From: Rhizomys pruinosus
Taxonomy: Eukaryota; Chordata; Mammalia; Rodentia; Spalacidae
Length of the DNA stretch: 64,000 nucleotides
Direction of reading: 5' to 3'
Assembly: GCA_009823505.1 (NCBI GenBank)
Contig: VZQC01005910.1
Span: 2,212,860 to 2,276,859 of the forward strand
Part shown: in pieces, positions 21,693 to 33,174 of the stretch
Layout of the letters: every line of letters begins with the position of its first letter
Numbering within the stretch: position 1 is the first letter of the stretch
Notes under the pieces: generated by a model
Told to the model about the DNA's origin: nothing
The model's input: the letters and a program-made list of their open reading frames with translations, nothing else
Database searches by the model: none
Position numbers and translations under genes: made by a program

Positions 21693-21696
<4 letters not shown>

Positions 21697-21699
21697 ATT

Positions 21700-22300
21700 T
21701 GAAAACCACTGGACTAGATTGGTGAAAGTGATCAATAATGAGTGCCTTCCTCAGAAACAAAGGGTGAAAAGTGTCAAACTGAAATAGTACTCTGCCAAAT
21801 GTAAGGCAGCTGCTTCTTTCCAAGCACCAGGTGCTACTAAAGTGAAACATTATTCTTGCCAAATACTGCATGGGATATATACTAAAATTTTATTTCATGC
21901 TAATCTGAAGTTAAAATCCAACTGGATGACCTGTGTTTTTATTTGCTATATTAGAATCCAACTCATGCATAATTTATAACAAGATTGTGAGCATATTCTC
22001 TAATATAATGATTTTTCGGAACATCAAGAAAACATTCTCATGTCTTGGCTGCATCCATTAGAATACACAGATCTTTTGGCTAGCCTTATGCAGCTTTTCC
22101 CACAGCCTCCAGTCCTGCCTTGTTGCCCGGAACAGGCCAGAAGGGCTGCATTCTCCTCAGGCCACAGAGAGCAAAGTAGCATAACTTCTGTCATTTAACT
22201 TACTTTTCCAATTCCTTTTTTTTTCAGTTTATTATTATGGTGTCATTATTTCCCAAAGCTTTCCAGTGAGGTATTAGAGAAAATGCTATAGAAATTCTAA
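21700..22300. other. Non-repeat interval, no gene seen
   Basis: No repeat or credible open frame recognised. Confidence 0.45.
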
Positions 22301-22310
22301 AGGTATTGAT

Positions 22311-22324
22311 ATTTATTTATTCAT

Positions 22325-22363
<39 letters not shown>

Positions 22364-22513
22364 TTTTTTGGTCTTTTTTGAGACAGGGTCTTCCTGTAGC
22401 CCCAGCTGTCCTGGAACTCACTTTGTAGACCAGGCTGGCCTTGAACTCACAGAGATCTGCCTGCCTCTGCCTCCCAAGTGCTAGGATTAAAGGTGTGCGT
22501 CACCACGCCCAGC
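22311..22513 (-). repeat. B1 SINE with (TTTA)n tail
   Basis: (TTTA)n at 22311-22366, then a standard antisense B1. Flanked by TCTAAAGGTATTGAT at 22296-22310 and 22514-22528. Confidence 0.96.
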
Positions 22514-22887
22514 TCTAAAGGTATTGATTTAAAGTCAGGCCTTGGGAATGTAGGAGTGACCTGGAGAGTCTGGATGCCACAGCCTATCAGCTGTCTCATA
22601 ACCCCCTGCATCCCTTCACCTCACTATGTCCTGCAGATTATTATTTTCTATTCAAGCTATAAAAGATAATTAAATTAAAAGGATGGTAATGAAATTCCAC
22701 TCTATCACAATACCTCTTATTTTCCTGTTCAATTTACTTTTATTCATTAATCTACTTTCCTTCTTCCTTTTTTGTGTGGCATGTGTGTTTATGTGTGTGT
22801 GGACATATGTGCATGAAGGCCAGAGACTGACATCAAGTGTCTTCCTCAGTTGCTCTCCAGTTTATTTATTTATTTATTTTTTAATTT

Positions 22888-23099
22888 TTTTTTTGAGATG
22901 GGGTCTCTCACTGAATCTGGTGCTCATGGATTCGAGTAGACTGGCTGGCCCCAGGAGCGCTCCTGAATCTGCTTCCTTAGTACTGGGGTTACAGGCATAT
23001 ACCACTGTATCTGGCTTTTATATGTGTGCTGGCAACCTGAACCTGGGCTCTCATCCTTGCACAGCAATAATGTTACCCATTGAGCCATCTCCCCAGCCC
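22888..23099 (-). repeat. B4 SINE (ID head plus B1-like body)
   Basis: TTTGAGATGGGGTCTCTCAC, CTGGTGCTCATGGATTCGAG, GTACTGGGGTTACAGGCATA, then GAACCTGGGCTCTCATCCTT and TTGAGCCATCTCCCCAGCCC. Standard B4 layout. The 144-codon plus frame 22683-23117 runs through it and has no independent support. Confidence 0.8.
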
Positions 23100-23615
23100 A
23101 CATTCATCCATTTCTAATCATCTTGTCCACTTGTTTTGTCTTATCATCTGCTCCACTTAGACTAATGTACAGGTAAGGCTTCAAAATACTGGATGGATAA
23201 GTGAATAAGTCTGGCAAGCAGGCTGGTGTCTAGGTGAACACAGGATGCTACACAGCTTAAGTGGTATCTCACAGCTTCAAACTGCTCTATCTAGTCTCTT
23301 GTGTTTCATATGGTTCCCAATGAAGTTTTCCAGAGATCGAGCAGTAACTCTGTTCTTAATCATGTTTTCTGTTCAAGTTAGCATCAAAAAAGGCTTTTAA
23401 CAATGTCATTTATAGCTTCACAGTCTGACTGTCCCTGAAGTGTTTGAGTGCAGAAGAACTTCAGGTGTTGGAGTTCTTTGGATTTTAGAACATTTGTACA
23501 GACTTCACCAGTTGAGTATGCCGATCTGAAAACCTGAAATTCACTTACATTTTCAGGTCATAGTTTTGGATTATTTTCAGTTAACCTGTGCTTTTTCTCT
23601 CTTGAAGAAATAAAT
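23100..23615. other. Mostly non-repeat interval
   Basis: Between about 23450 and 23560 phrases like GAGTTCTTTGGATTTTAGAA and GAGTATGCCGATCTGAAAAC faintly resemble MER2-type Tigger repeats. Otherwise nothing recognised. Confidence 0.35.
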
Positions 23616-23619
23616 TATT

Positions 23620-23757
23620 TTTTTCGAGAGAAGTTCTTATGTAGTCCAGGCTGGCTTTGAAATGGTTGTTAGCCAAGGATGCCCTTGAACTGCCGATTCT
23701 CCTGCCTCCACATACTGAGTGCTACAGTTAGAGGTGTGCATCACCATGCTCAGTTTT
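23620..23757 (-). repeat. Old B1-type SINE with internal extra segment
   Basis: TTTTTTTCGAGAGAAGTTCT, CAGGCTGGCTTTGAAATGG and GCCTCCACATACTGAGTGCT are antisense B1. About 25 bp (GGTTGTTAGCCAAGGATG) sits between the normally contiguous blocks. Confidence 0.6.
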
Positions 23758-24082
23758 CAAAGACTTAATTAAAAATTATTTCTTTGAGGTCCTACCACCT
23801 TTTCATAGCGAATCTCACTTAATTTTGTCTGTCATCTTGCCAAGTGCTGGGTTGAAAACCTTCTTGCCTCCTTTTATGAATGCGATTAGAAATCTGAACA
23901 CTGCAGCTAAGTGCACTTTTCAGGTGTCTTTTGCTTTTCTTTCTTATTGGAATTTGATAGTAATAAAAACCATTATGAGGAAGGTTTCTAGATAGTTGAA
24001 ATTAAGTTCATGCTTTGGATAATCTATTTTATAAAATCAAAGGTTAACAATAGTCGTTCCCTGAATGTGCACTCAAGGTCGC

Positions 24083-24310
24083 ACATTCATCAAGGCATTC
24101 AGTCTTTGTAACCCTAAAAGAGAGGTGTTATAGCAGCACTGAATAGAAGAGGAAACAACCCCCCCAAAAGGGAACAAAACAACAGGCAAAGGTGACACAG
24201 CTAGAAGTTTGTAGAGCTGAGACATAGGCATACCTGTCTTGCACTTCAAAATGATGGTGTACAATGACCACAGTGACAGTATTGGATGCTGCACTTTGTA
24301 AGCAGGGCTT
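24083..24310 (-). repeat. MIR SINE, antisense
   Basis: AAGAGAGGTGTTATAGCAGC, AATAGAAGAGGAAACAACC, AAAGGTGACACAGCTAGAAG and GAGCTGAGACATAGGCA follow antisense MIR. Confidence 0.6.
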
Positions 24311-24769
24311 TTTTTTTTTTTTTTAAATCTGGCTTCAGTCAATTATATGCAACAATAATCTGGTAGAGTAACTGTCCAGATAATAGTCATTCCAATAATA
24401 AAGAAATTGATAGTGTACTTCTAGAGTTGTGGACAAGAGAAGATGGCTAAAAAATAAAAAAATAAATAAAATAAGAAGATGGCTGGGTTTTCCTGGTAGG
24501 TTTGTTTTTTCCTATTAGATGTGGTTTTTCCTCAGTAACTCTTATTCTTCCCCTAGAATAACTACCATATAATTTCATGTCTTCTCATATTTCAACTAAT
24601 TAATTTGAAAAGCCACATGCAGCAGAAGTCCAGTATCTAATGAAGAGAGAAGGCACATGCTTATGTATTTATAATATTTCTTTTTTCCTGCTGGGCTTCA
24701 TTCCTTTCTTTGTGGACTTATTAAGCATAAGTTGGGATATTGGCTTTCTTCCTTCTCCAGATCTCTCAT

Positions 24770-25535
24770 CCTAAAATGTGCTTTCTAGAGTTAGAGCTCT
24801 GCCCACCTACCTAGAGGCACCTTTGACCTTGCCACAGCCCCAGTTTGGGCCACCAGGCTCCACAAGCACTGTACCTGGTGCCAAACACCTAGTTCTGAAT
24901 CCCGGCTTGCAGTTCCCAGGAGCTCCTGTTCCAGATCAGCAGGCTCTGCTGTCTCCATTCCTAGATCCCACCACCTGGCTCCCAATACCCAGCTCTCGAC
25001 TCCCTGTAGCTCCAGTTTTAGCTTGCATGGCTTAGGTTCCAATGCTCAGCACCCAGCTCCCAGATCCTGGGGGTTAAGACAGAGCTCTGCACAGGCCTAT
25101 GTGCATACACTCTGGCTCCCTTCTCCTAGCTACCAGTGAGCAAGATAAGACATGCCTACCCACCCAGAAGCCCTCACACCTGGACCATTGCTCTGGCTCT
25201 GGTTCAGCTCTGGCTCGGCTCCTGGCAGGCAGCCCAGGATAATGGGTAGGTATACCTCACACAGTCTGGGGCACAATCCTACCTGATTGTGACCTGTTCT
25301 GGGACTCTGGAGAAGCTCAGAGTAGATGGGGGAGAACCAGCTGGTCCCTCCAGTACAAACTCAACAGTGAAGACCTGAAGCCTAGACCATCCAGACTTTA
25401 ATAAGAAGATAACAAAGGCATCTGAAGTAAACAGCAAAGTCAGTCTTCAATTCAGTTAAGAAACACTTGAGTTTCTGAATGGAATATAAACAATAAAAAC
25501 AAATCCACATATCAAAATCACAAGAAAAAAATAAC
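24770..25535 (+). promoter_or_regulatory. L1 5' UTR, non-monomeric GC-rich type
   Basis: GC-rich, with repeated CCCAGCTC/CACCTGGCTCCCA motifs but no 212-bp monomers. From GAACCAGCTGGTCCCTCCAG (25333) onward it matches the proximal 5' UTR of the minus-strand L1, and upstream it does not. Frames of 83-85 codons at 24778-25042 on both strands are incidental to base composition. Confidence 0.65.
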
Positions 25536-26205
25536 ATGAAAAAACAAAATAATAAGTTCCTGTTAAATACTACCAATCCAGTAGAAGACCTGTACAATGA
25601 GGACTCCCAAGAAGTAACCCAGGACACAGATCTTAAAAGAACTATCATAAACATACTCAAAGAACTGAAGGAATTTAAAGAATTTAAGGAATTTTAAAAA
25701 ATTTTATTTATTTATTTATTTGTGTGTATGAATGTACTGTTTGCATGTAGGTTTGTGCACTCGTGTCGTGCAATGCTGTGGAGGTCAGAAGAGGGCGTCA
25801 GATTCCCCTGGTACTGGAGTTCTCCTGGATTGGAGTTACAGACAGTTCTCAGCCACCATGTGGGTGCTGGGGATCGAACCTGGGTCTGCAAAAGCAGTTG
25901 GTGCTCTTAACCGCTAGGCCATCTCTCCAGCCCCAAGAATTTAAGGAATTTAAAGAACACAAAACAAATCAAAGAACTAGAAGGAGATAGAGATAGACTA
26001 AAAGAAGAAACTTCAGAATGAGGTGGAAACAACGAAGAAAACTCAGGCTGAAATGAAAAAGGAAACCGAACACTCATCCAGTCAACTGGTAAGGGTAGGA
26101 GAAAGCCTTAGTAACAGAATGAATGAAGTAGAAAATAGAATATCAACACTGGAAGATAACATGGAAGTACTGGAATGCTTAAGTAAAGACTACTGGAAAG
26201 GTCGT
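25536..26205 (+). pseudogene. L1 ORF1, broken by a B2 and stops
   Basis: ATG at 25536 gives MKKQNNKFLLNTTNPVEDL, then LKRTIINILKELKEFKEF, parallel to the minus-strand ORF1. A B2 (25695-25934) cuts the coiled coil. After it the text resumes as KEFKEHK with several stops and a frame change. 26023-26205 still reads KKTQAEMKKE, NRMNEVENRISTLEDNMEV and SKDYWKG, the end of the coiled coil. The RNA-binding C-terminal half is missing. Confidence 0.85.
25695..25934 (-). repeat. B2 SINE, duplicated-core type
   Basis: Minus-strand B2 with the internal duplication. Flanked by AAGAATTTAAGGAATTT at 25678-25694 and 25935-25951, a perfect 17-bp target duplication inside L1 ORF1. Confidence 0.97.
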
Positions 26206-26252
26206 AGTTTAATAGTGATGTGTTTTGTGTGTCAAGTTGACAAGGGATCAAT

Positions 26253-26937
26253 TGTGCTGGATAGCTTTAGTGTCAACTTGACACACCTGGGTTGAGGGAG
26301 CCTCAGTTGGGGAATTGGCTCCATTGGATTGGCCTGTGGCCACATCTGTGGAGTATTGTGTTAATTGTCAAGCAGTGTGGGAGGGCCCAGCCCACAATGA
26401 GTGGTGCTACCCTGGGCAGGTTGTTGTGTAAGGTATAAGAAGGCAGGGTGGGGGACTGGAGAGATAGCCTAGCCGTTAGGAGCACCAATGCTCTTGCAGA
26501 GGACCCGGGTTCGATCCCCAGCACCCACATGGCGGCTAACAACCATCTGTAACTCCAATTCCAGGAGAACTCCAGTTCCAGGGGAATCTGAGACTCTCTT
26601 CTGACCTCCACGGCATTGCACGACACGGGTGCACAGACCTGCATGCAGACAGTACTTTCATACACATACAAAGATAAATAATAATAATAAAAAAATTTTT
26701 TTAAAAAATAAAAAAGAAGGCAGGGTGGGCATGAGCCAGGGGAGCAAGCCAGTGAACAGCATTCCTCCATGGCCTGAGCTTCAGCTCTTGCCTCCAGGTT
26801 CCTGCCCTGAGTTCCTGTCTTGGGCTCCCTGAGTGATGCACTGTGACCCAGGAGATGTAAGCTGAATAAACCCTTTCCTCCCCAAGTTGGTGTCAGTCAG
26901 AGTGTTTTGTCACAGCAATGGAAAACAAACTAGAACA
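26253..26937 (+). repeat. MT-like MaLR solo LTR with nested B2
   Basis: Starts TGTGCTGGATAGCTTTAGTG, contains TATAAGAAGGC and AATAAACCC, and ends GGAAAACAAACTAGAACA. Close relative of the LTR at 41198-41605. Flanking pentamers TCAAT and CTGGG do not match, so there is no target duplication. The missing L1 sequence suggests recombination or deletion at this site. Confidence 0.85.
26453..26713 (+). repeat. B2 SINE, duplicated-core type, inside MT LTR
   Basis: Complete B2 with the internal duplication and A-rich tail. AAGAAGGCAGGGTGGG occurs at 26437-26452 and 26714-26729. The 155-codon minus frame 26303-26770 is a composite shadow of LTR and SINE. Confidence 0.97.
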
Positions 26938-27258
26938 CTGGGATACAGAATAAATCTCAACAGATACAAACAATTGAAATAATCCCATGCATTCTATCAG
27001 ACCACAATGCAACAAAGCTTAATATCAACACCAGATGAAGCCCTACTATCTATAAGAACTCATGGAGGGTTAACAACACACTCCATATAATGAGTGGGTC
27101 AAGGGAGAAATAAGGAAAGAAATAAAAGTATTCCTGTAATTAAATGAAAAGAACAGTGCAACACAACAAAACCTATGGGAAACTCTAAAAATCAGTCCTA
27201 AGAGGGAAATTTATAGCCCTATGTTCCTACGTTAAAAAAACAAAAGAAAACAGAAAGA

Positions 27259-27448
27259 GGGCCAGGCGTGGTGGCACACACCTTTAATCCCAGCACTCGG
27301 GAGGCAGAGGAATGTGGATCTCTGTGAGTTCAAGGCCAGCCTGCTCTACATAGCAAGCTCCAGGCTAGCTGGGACTAAAGGGAGACCATGTCTCAAAAAG
27401 AAAAAAAAAACAAAAACAAAAAAAAACCCAACCAATAAACAAAAATTA
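27259..27448 (+). repeat. B1 SINE with long A-rich tail
   Basis: GGCCAGGCGTGGTGGCACAC to GACCATGTCTCAAAAAG, then A-rich tail to 27448. AAACAGAAAGAG flanks at 27247-27258 and 27449-27460. Confidence 0.93.
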
Positions 27449-28464
27449 AAACAGAAAGAGCACAAATAAATGACCTAACAATGCAACTAAAAACACTGGA
27501 GAGACAACAAATGAATCCCAAACCCAACAGACAAGAAGAAATAACAAAAATCAGAGTGGAGATCAATGAAATAGAAGCAAAGAAATGCAAAGAGTCAGTC
27601 AATCTAAGAGCTGGTTCTTTGAACAAATGAACAAAATAGGTAGACCTCCAGTCCAGTTAACCAGAAGAAAGAAAGAAAGAACAACTCCAAATCAACAAAA
27701 TTAGGGATGGAAAGGGAAACATCATAACAGATAATGAAAAGATGCAGGGATGGTTCAACATACAACATTTGTCATAAAGCACATTAATGGACTGAAGGAC
27801 AAAAACCACACAGTCATCTCAATTGATGTAGAAATAGGCCTTTGATAAGTTCCAACATGCCTTCATGTTCAAAGTCCTAGAGGGAATTGGAATGGAGGAA
27901 ACATTCCTCAACATAATTAAAGCCATATTCAACAAACCCACGAACAACATCATTCTAAATGGGGAAAAACTAGAAGCATTCCCCTTAAAGTAAAGAACTC
28001 ACAAGGCTGTCCCATCTCCACTCCTTTTCAGTATAGTGCTACAAAGGCTTGATAGAGCAATAAGACAAGAAAAGTAAATCAAAGGAGTACTAATTAGAAA
28101 AGAGGAGGTCAAACTATCCCTCTTTGTAGATGATATGATAGTATCAAAAATTCCACCAGAAAAGTCCTAGAAATGATTAAGTGTTTCAGTAAATTGGCAG
28201 GTTACAAAATTAGTCTAGGAATATCAGTAGCCTTTCTTTATACCAACAACAAGCAATTGGAGAAGGAATAAAGGGAGACCTTCCCATTCATAATAGCCTC
28301 AGAAAAAAAAAATATCTTGGAACAAACCTGACCAAATACACTAAAGGTCTCTACAATGAAAAATTTAAATACTTGAAGGAGATAGATGAAGACATCAGAA
28401 GATGGAAGGACCTCCCGTGCTCATGGATTGGAAGAATTAATGTTGTAAAAATCACCATCCTACA

Positions 28465-28822
28465 TGTGGTGGTTTGAATGAGTGTCCCCCATAGGCTGTA
28501 AGTATTCAGACATTTGTCTCCAGTTGGTGGCACTGGTTTTGGAGGTCTTAGAAGGTGTGGCCATGCTAGAGGAAGTACGTTATTGGAGGCAGGCTTAGTG
28601 AGTTTAACAAGCCTCATGGTCTACAGTTGCTCTCTCTCTGCTTCCTGTGCTCTTTGCAAGCTGTGACCCTTGGCTTCCTGCTCCAGATCCAGCTGCCATG
28701 CCTCCCACCACAATGGACTCTAATTCCCTGGAACCATCAATCGTAAGCTCAAATAAACTCTTCCTTTTATAAGTTCCTTGGTCATGGTGCTTTATCACAG
28801 CAACAGAAAAGTGACTAATACA
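28465..28822 (+). repeat. 5' LTR of the MaLR element
   Basis: Ends and length match the 3' LTR. I count about 13 substitutions in 358 aligned bases (about 3.6%), several at CpG or TpG sites. Confidence 0.93.
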
Positions 28823-30194
28823 GTTATTTGGTACCAGAGTGTGGGCTGTTGGCTATGAAGAACCTGACCATGTGGATGTTTGGAGAAATGTGGAAGACTT
28901 TGGAACTTTGGGCTAGAAAAGCTGTTGACTACTGTAAGCAGAGCTTAACAGGCCATTCTAGTAGAAGCCTAAAGAAAGCATGGCTGCAAAAAAATGTAGT
29001 TCCAGAGGAAAATAGAGACTTAGGCAGCAACTGGGATATTTTGATAAAGAGTCTGGCAGCAGTTTGCCCGCAGCACAAATGCTTGCCTGATGCTTAGTTG
29101 AAAAGCAATGGACTAATGTCTTTGGTGGATGATATTTCAAGACAGCCTAAAGTAGAAATGGTGGTGTGGCTTTTAATGTGAATATTGTGCAGATCTACAG
29201 TGAAGAAGAGCAGATGGGGCAGAAAGAAATGCAAAATGTACAGTCTGGATCTGAAAACTGCACTAGGAAGATTAAAGGTGGGGCCAAGGCATGTGAAGGA
29301 GAGGCTCCGTTTCATAAGGAGACTAAAGTGACTAAGGAAGGGCCTTGAGATTTACAAGTAAACAACAGAAATAGTACCTTCAGGGCAAGACCACACCCAG
29401 CTTATCCTCAAACTTTTGAAAGGAAAATACTGAAAGGGTTTTCTGCTACAAGTTCAGGACAGAGAAAAGTTGCAAATGTGGTTGAAATAGGCCAGGGTCC
29501 ACCCAAATTTGCAGCCAAACTCGGCAGTTTCATTCACATGGTGCTGGCTTTAGAGGCATGAAGTTTGCAAGAGTGAAGGGGTCTTCAGTTCTTCCTCCAC
29601 AGTTTCAGAGAGCTGCCAAGGTCAGGCAGAGCACAACAGGGGTGTCTCTGCATAAAGAAGGCCCTGATAGGCCATTGCATGAAGCTGTGAATGTGAAGTC
29701 TGGTTGGCAACAGAGACCCCAAGAAGACATTCGAGATGCCAGACCTGTGAGATATTTGCCAAGGAGAGCTGCATACAGGGAGTGGTACCGGCCTAAGAAA
29801 GAGATGTATGTTGCATGCAAAGCTGGAAGAGCTGAGCCATCTAAGCCCTTTGGAAGTCAAGTCCCAGAAGTCGCACATGGAGCTACTGGACTTGGTTTTT
29901 GCCCTGCTGGTTTTCGGTCTTGTTTTGGTCCAGTGTTTCCTCACTATGCCTCTATCATCCCTTTTGGAATGGGAATGTGTATTCAGTTCCACTGTACGTT
30001 GGGAGTTTGTAATTTGCCTTTTGATTTTACAGGAGCTTACAGTTAAGAGATTGGCCTGAGTCTCAGAAGAGACTTTGGACTGTAGACTTTTGAATGGCAT
30101 TGAAACTGGTAAAGACTATGGGGACTTTTAAGGTTGGACTAAATGCATTTTGCATTTTATATGGTCAGGAGCCTATGGGGGCCAGGGAGTGGAA

Positions 30195-30552
30195 TGTGGT
30201 GGTTTGAATGAGTGTCCCCCATAGGCTGTAAGTATTCAGACATTTGTCTCCAGTTGGTGGCACTGTTTTTGGAGGTCTTAGAAGGTGTGGCCATGCTAGA
30301 GGAAGTACATTATTGGAGGCAGGCTTAGTGAGTTTAACAAGCCTCGTGGTCTCCAGTTGCTCTTTCTCTGCTTCCTGTGCTCTTTGTGAGCTGTGACCCT
30401 CAGCTTCCTGCTCCAGATCCAGCCGCCATGCCTCCTGCCACAATGGACTCTAATTCCCTGGAACCGTCAATCGTAAGCTCAAATAAACTCTTCCTTTTAT
30501 AAGTTCCTTGGTCATGGTGCTTTATCACAGCAACAGAAAAGTGACTAATACA
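30195..30552 (+). repeat. 3' LTR of the MaLR element
   Basis: Same 358-bp length as the 5' LTR. AATAAACTC near 30483 is the presumed polyadenylation signal. The 92-codon minus frame 30165-30443 is a shadow, also seen in the 5' LTR. Confidence 0.93.
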
Positions 30553-32488
30553 CTACGCAAAGAAATATATAGATTCAGTGCAATCTCAATTAAAATCCCC
30601 ATGAATTTCTTCACAGAATTAGAAAAAAAAATTTAAATTCATATGCAAAAACTAAAGACCCTGGATAGCCAAAGCAACCCTGAGCACAAAGAGCAATGCA
30701 AGAGGGAGTACTATGACAGACTTCAAATTATGTTACAGAGCTATAGTCATAAAAACTGCCTGGTACTGGCACAAAACTGACCCATAGATCAATGGAACAA
30801 AACTGAAGATCCAAACTTGAGCAAATGCAATTTCAGCCCCCTCATATTTGACAAAGGGGCCAAGAAGACTGAATGGAGGAAACGACAGTATCTTCAGCAA
30901 ATGGTGCTGGTGAAACTGGATTACCACTTGTAGAAGAATAAAACTAAACTGCTACATTTCACCTTGTACAAAAATCAACTCCAAATGGATCAAAGACCTC
31001 AATGTGAAACCAATGATAGAAGGAAATGTTGGCAGCAATCTACAAGCTATAGGGGTAGGAAAAGACTTTCTAAATCAGATAGCAGCTGCAGAAGAAATAA
31101 GATAAACAATAGACAAGTGGGACCTCATTAAACTAAAAATCTTCTGTACAGTGAAAGAAGCAATCAAAGAAGTGAAGAGAAAACCCACAGAGTGGGAGGA
31201 AGCCTTCACCAGTGACACATCTGACAGAGGTCTAACATCCAGATTTTATAAATTACTCAGAAAGCAAAAGAGCAAGAAAACAAATGATCCAATCAAAATA
31301 TGGATTAAAGAGCTGAATAGAGATTTCACAAATGAAGAAGTAAAAATGGCTGAGAAACATCTTAAAAAGCATTCAACATCATTAGTAATTAAGGAAATGC
31401 AAATTAAAACTACTTTAAGATTTCATCTTAACCCACTAAGACTGGCTATGATCAAGCAAACAAAGATACCAAATGCTGAAGAGCTTGTAGGGAAATAGGT
31501 ACACTCATCCACTGCTGGTGGAATGCAAACTTGTGCAACCCCTATGGAAAGCAATGTGGATAACTCTTAAAAGGTTCAAAATGAACCTACTACTTGACCC
31601 AGTCATACCACTCCTGGGTATATACCCAGAAGATTCATGATATTGCAGAAATATGTGCACAACCGTGTTTATTGCAGCTCTCTTCACAATAGCAAAGAGC
31701 TGGAAGCAACCCAAGTGCCCCTCAACTGATGAGTAGATAAAAAAATGTGGTACATCTACACAATGGAATTCTATGGAGCGGTAAAGAAAGATGATATCAT
31801 GAAATTTGCAGGTAAATGGATGGAACTAGAAGCCATTAAGCTAGGTGAAGTAACACAGTCCCAGAAAGACAAATGATGTATGGTGTCCCTCATTTGCAAA
31901 TCCTAGCACTAAATTCTTATATGTAAGTCAATCCTGATGCTACTATAGATATGATTGAAGTTTATGTCTCTATTTTCCCAAGTTCTAAGATTTATGAGAA
32001 TCAGTCTCTTCTTTGAAAGTACATTAAAACATACATCAACTTGCCATGTAACCTGGGAATGTAAAGTTATATTTCTTTCTGCCTGCATGCAAAATTAGTT
32101 TTAAAAATGTCAATCCCAAATGTGTTTTGGAATTAACCTATTGTTTATTTTTTGACTTGTCATTTTTGTATATATGTGGAGTGTGTATGTGTACTTTGGA
32201 GTAATATAAAATTAAAGGGAACAACAATAAAAAAATAGAAAGAAGCACAATAACTAAACCTAATTGTTATACTTCTCAGACTAAAAATATATAATTATAT
32301 GTTAGAACGTGAATTTGAAATTCTATGTCTACTATAATTTCTGAACATTGACTACTGGCAAACCCCTACTACCATGCTTTAACAATAACATGAAATTTAT
32401 CAATATTACTATAATGTGAGTTTGCCATTCACTCTCTTTCAAAATTCTCCAACTTATATAAAGGCTTTCAATGTAATCATGTTACTTA

Positions 32489-32746
32489 TTTATTTATATA
32501 TTTATATATTTATTTATTTATTTATTTTTTATGTGCATGAGTGTACTGTCTGCATGTAGGTTGGCGCACCCGTGTCATGCAATGCCACGGAGGTCAGAAG
32601 AGGGTGCCGGATTCCCCTGGAACTGGAGTTAAAGATGGTTCTTAGTCGTCATGTGGGTGCTCATAATTGAACCCAGGTCCAATTGAACCCAGGTCCTCTG
32701 CAAGAGCAGTCGGTGCTCTTAACTGCTGAGCCATCTCTCCGGCCCC
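32489..32746 (-). repeat. B2 SINE, first of tandem pair
   Basis: (TTTA)n-like tail on the left, tRNA head on the right. No internal ACTCC duplication. A short AATTGAACCCAGGTCC segment is doubled near 32665-32697. Flanked by TCATGTTACTTA at 32477-32488 and 32747-32758. Confidence 0.94.
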
Positions 32747-32758
32747 TCATGTTACTTA

Positions 32759-32983
32759 AAAATTTTTTTTAATTTATTTTTTATGTGTATGAATGTACTG
32801 TCTGCATGTAGGTTTGTGCACCTGTGTCATGCAATGCCTTGGAGGTCAGAAGAGGGTATCAGATTCCCCTGGAACTGGAGTTAAAGACGGTTCTTAGCCA
32901 CCATGTGGGTGCTGGGGATCGAACCTGGGTCTTCTGCAAGAGCAGTGGGTGCTCTTAACCACTAGGCCATCTCTCCAGCCTCC
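32759..32983 (-). repeat. B2 SINE, second of tandem pair
   Basis: Same orientation as its neighbour. Flanked by TCATGTTACTT at 32747-32757 and 32984-32994, the same target sequence used by the first copy. Confidence 0.94.
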
Positions 32984-33174
32984 TCATGTTACTTCTTAAA
33001 GAAAGTGATGTTAATAAAATCTTTCAAAGATATATGAATGTAAATGTAACAATAATCAGAGAAGAGGATGGGAAGATGTGAAGGGGGTGGAGTTGGATGG
33101 GGACCACTGCAATTGAAATGGTGTAAACGTAATATTCATGTATAAAAGTTTCAAAATAAACAAATGTTTAAAAA

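Larger units (their letters stand above)
28465..30552 (+). mobile_element. Complete ORR1-type MaLR (ERVL-MaLR) element
   Basis: Two 358-bp LTRs (28465-28822 and 30195-30552) bound a 1,372-bp internal region. Each LTR starts TGTGGTGGTTTGAA and ends GTGACTAATACA. The flanks CTACA (28460-28464) and CTACG (30553-30557) are a 5-bp target duplication with one change, in L1 ORF2. TGGTACCAGAGTG at 28829-28841 resembles the leucine-tRNA primer site of the ERVL/MaLR group, and a purine-rich stretch (about 30168-30194) precedes the 3' LTR. No gag, pro, pol or env is recognisable; frames of 162-171 codons at 29558-30100 lack known domains. It is non-autonomous. Confidence 0.92.
26938..31870 (+). pseudogene. 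L1 ORF2 (endonuclease/reverse transcriptase), fragmentary
   Basis: Begins within ORF2 upstream of the reverse transcriptase (CTCAACAGATACAAACAATT). The catalytic region is visible at 28122-28136 as FVDDM in TTTGTAGATGATATG. A MaLR element splits it at 28464/30558. The C-terminal part reads KRKPTEWEEAFTSDTSDRG and EEVKMAEKHLKKHSTS in the open stretch 31151-31498. Stops and frameshifts elsewhere rule out activity. Confidence 0.88.
24770..33173 (+). mobile_element. L1 retrotransposon, near full span, interrupted by younger insertions
   Basis: Plus-strand order: 5' UTR (about 24770-25535), ORF1 (25536 to about 26205), ORF2 remnants (26938-28464 and 30558 to about 31870), 3' UTR with purine-rich tract (about 33060-33105) and AATAAA-containing 3' end near 33173. 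Insertions: B2 25695-25934, MT LTR 26253-26937, B1 27259-27448, MaLR 28465-30552, B2s 32489-32746 and 32759-32983. The end of ORF1 and the first part of ORF2 are missing at the MT LTR, so a deletion accompanied that junction. Confidence 0.85.

Noticed and set aside
26303..26770. 155-codon minus-strand frame
   Set aside because: It is a composite of MT LTR and an inserted B2; similar peptides appear wherever B2 is read antisense.
29558..30100. Frames of 162 (+) and 171 (-) codons, among the longest in the window
   Set aside because: Both lie in the internal region of the MaLR element, overlap each other on opposite strands and show no gag, pol or other domain. MaLRs are non-coding in this group.
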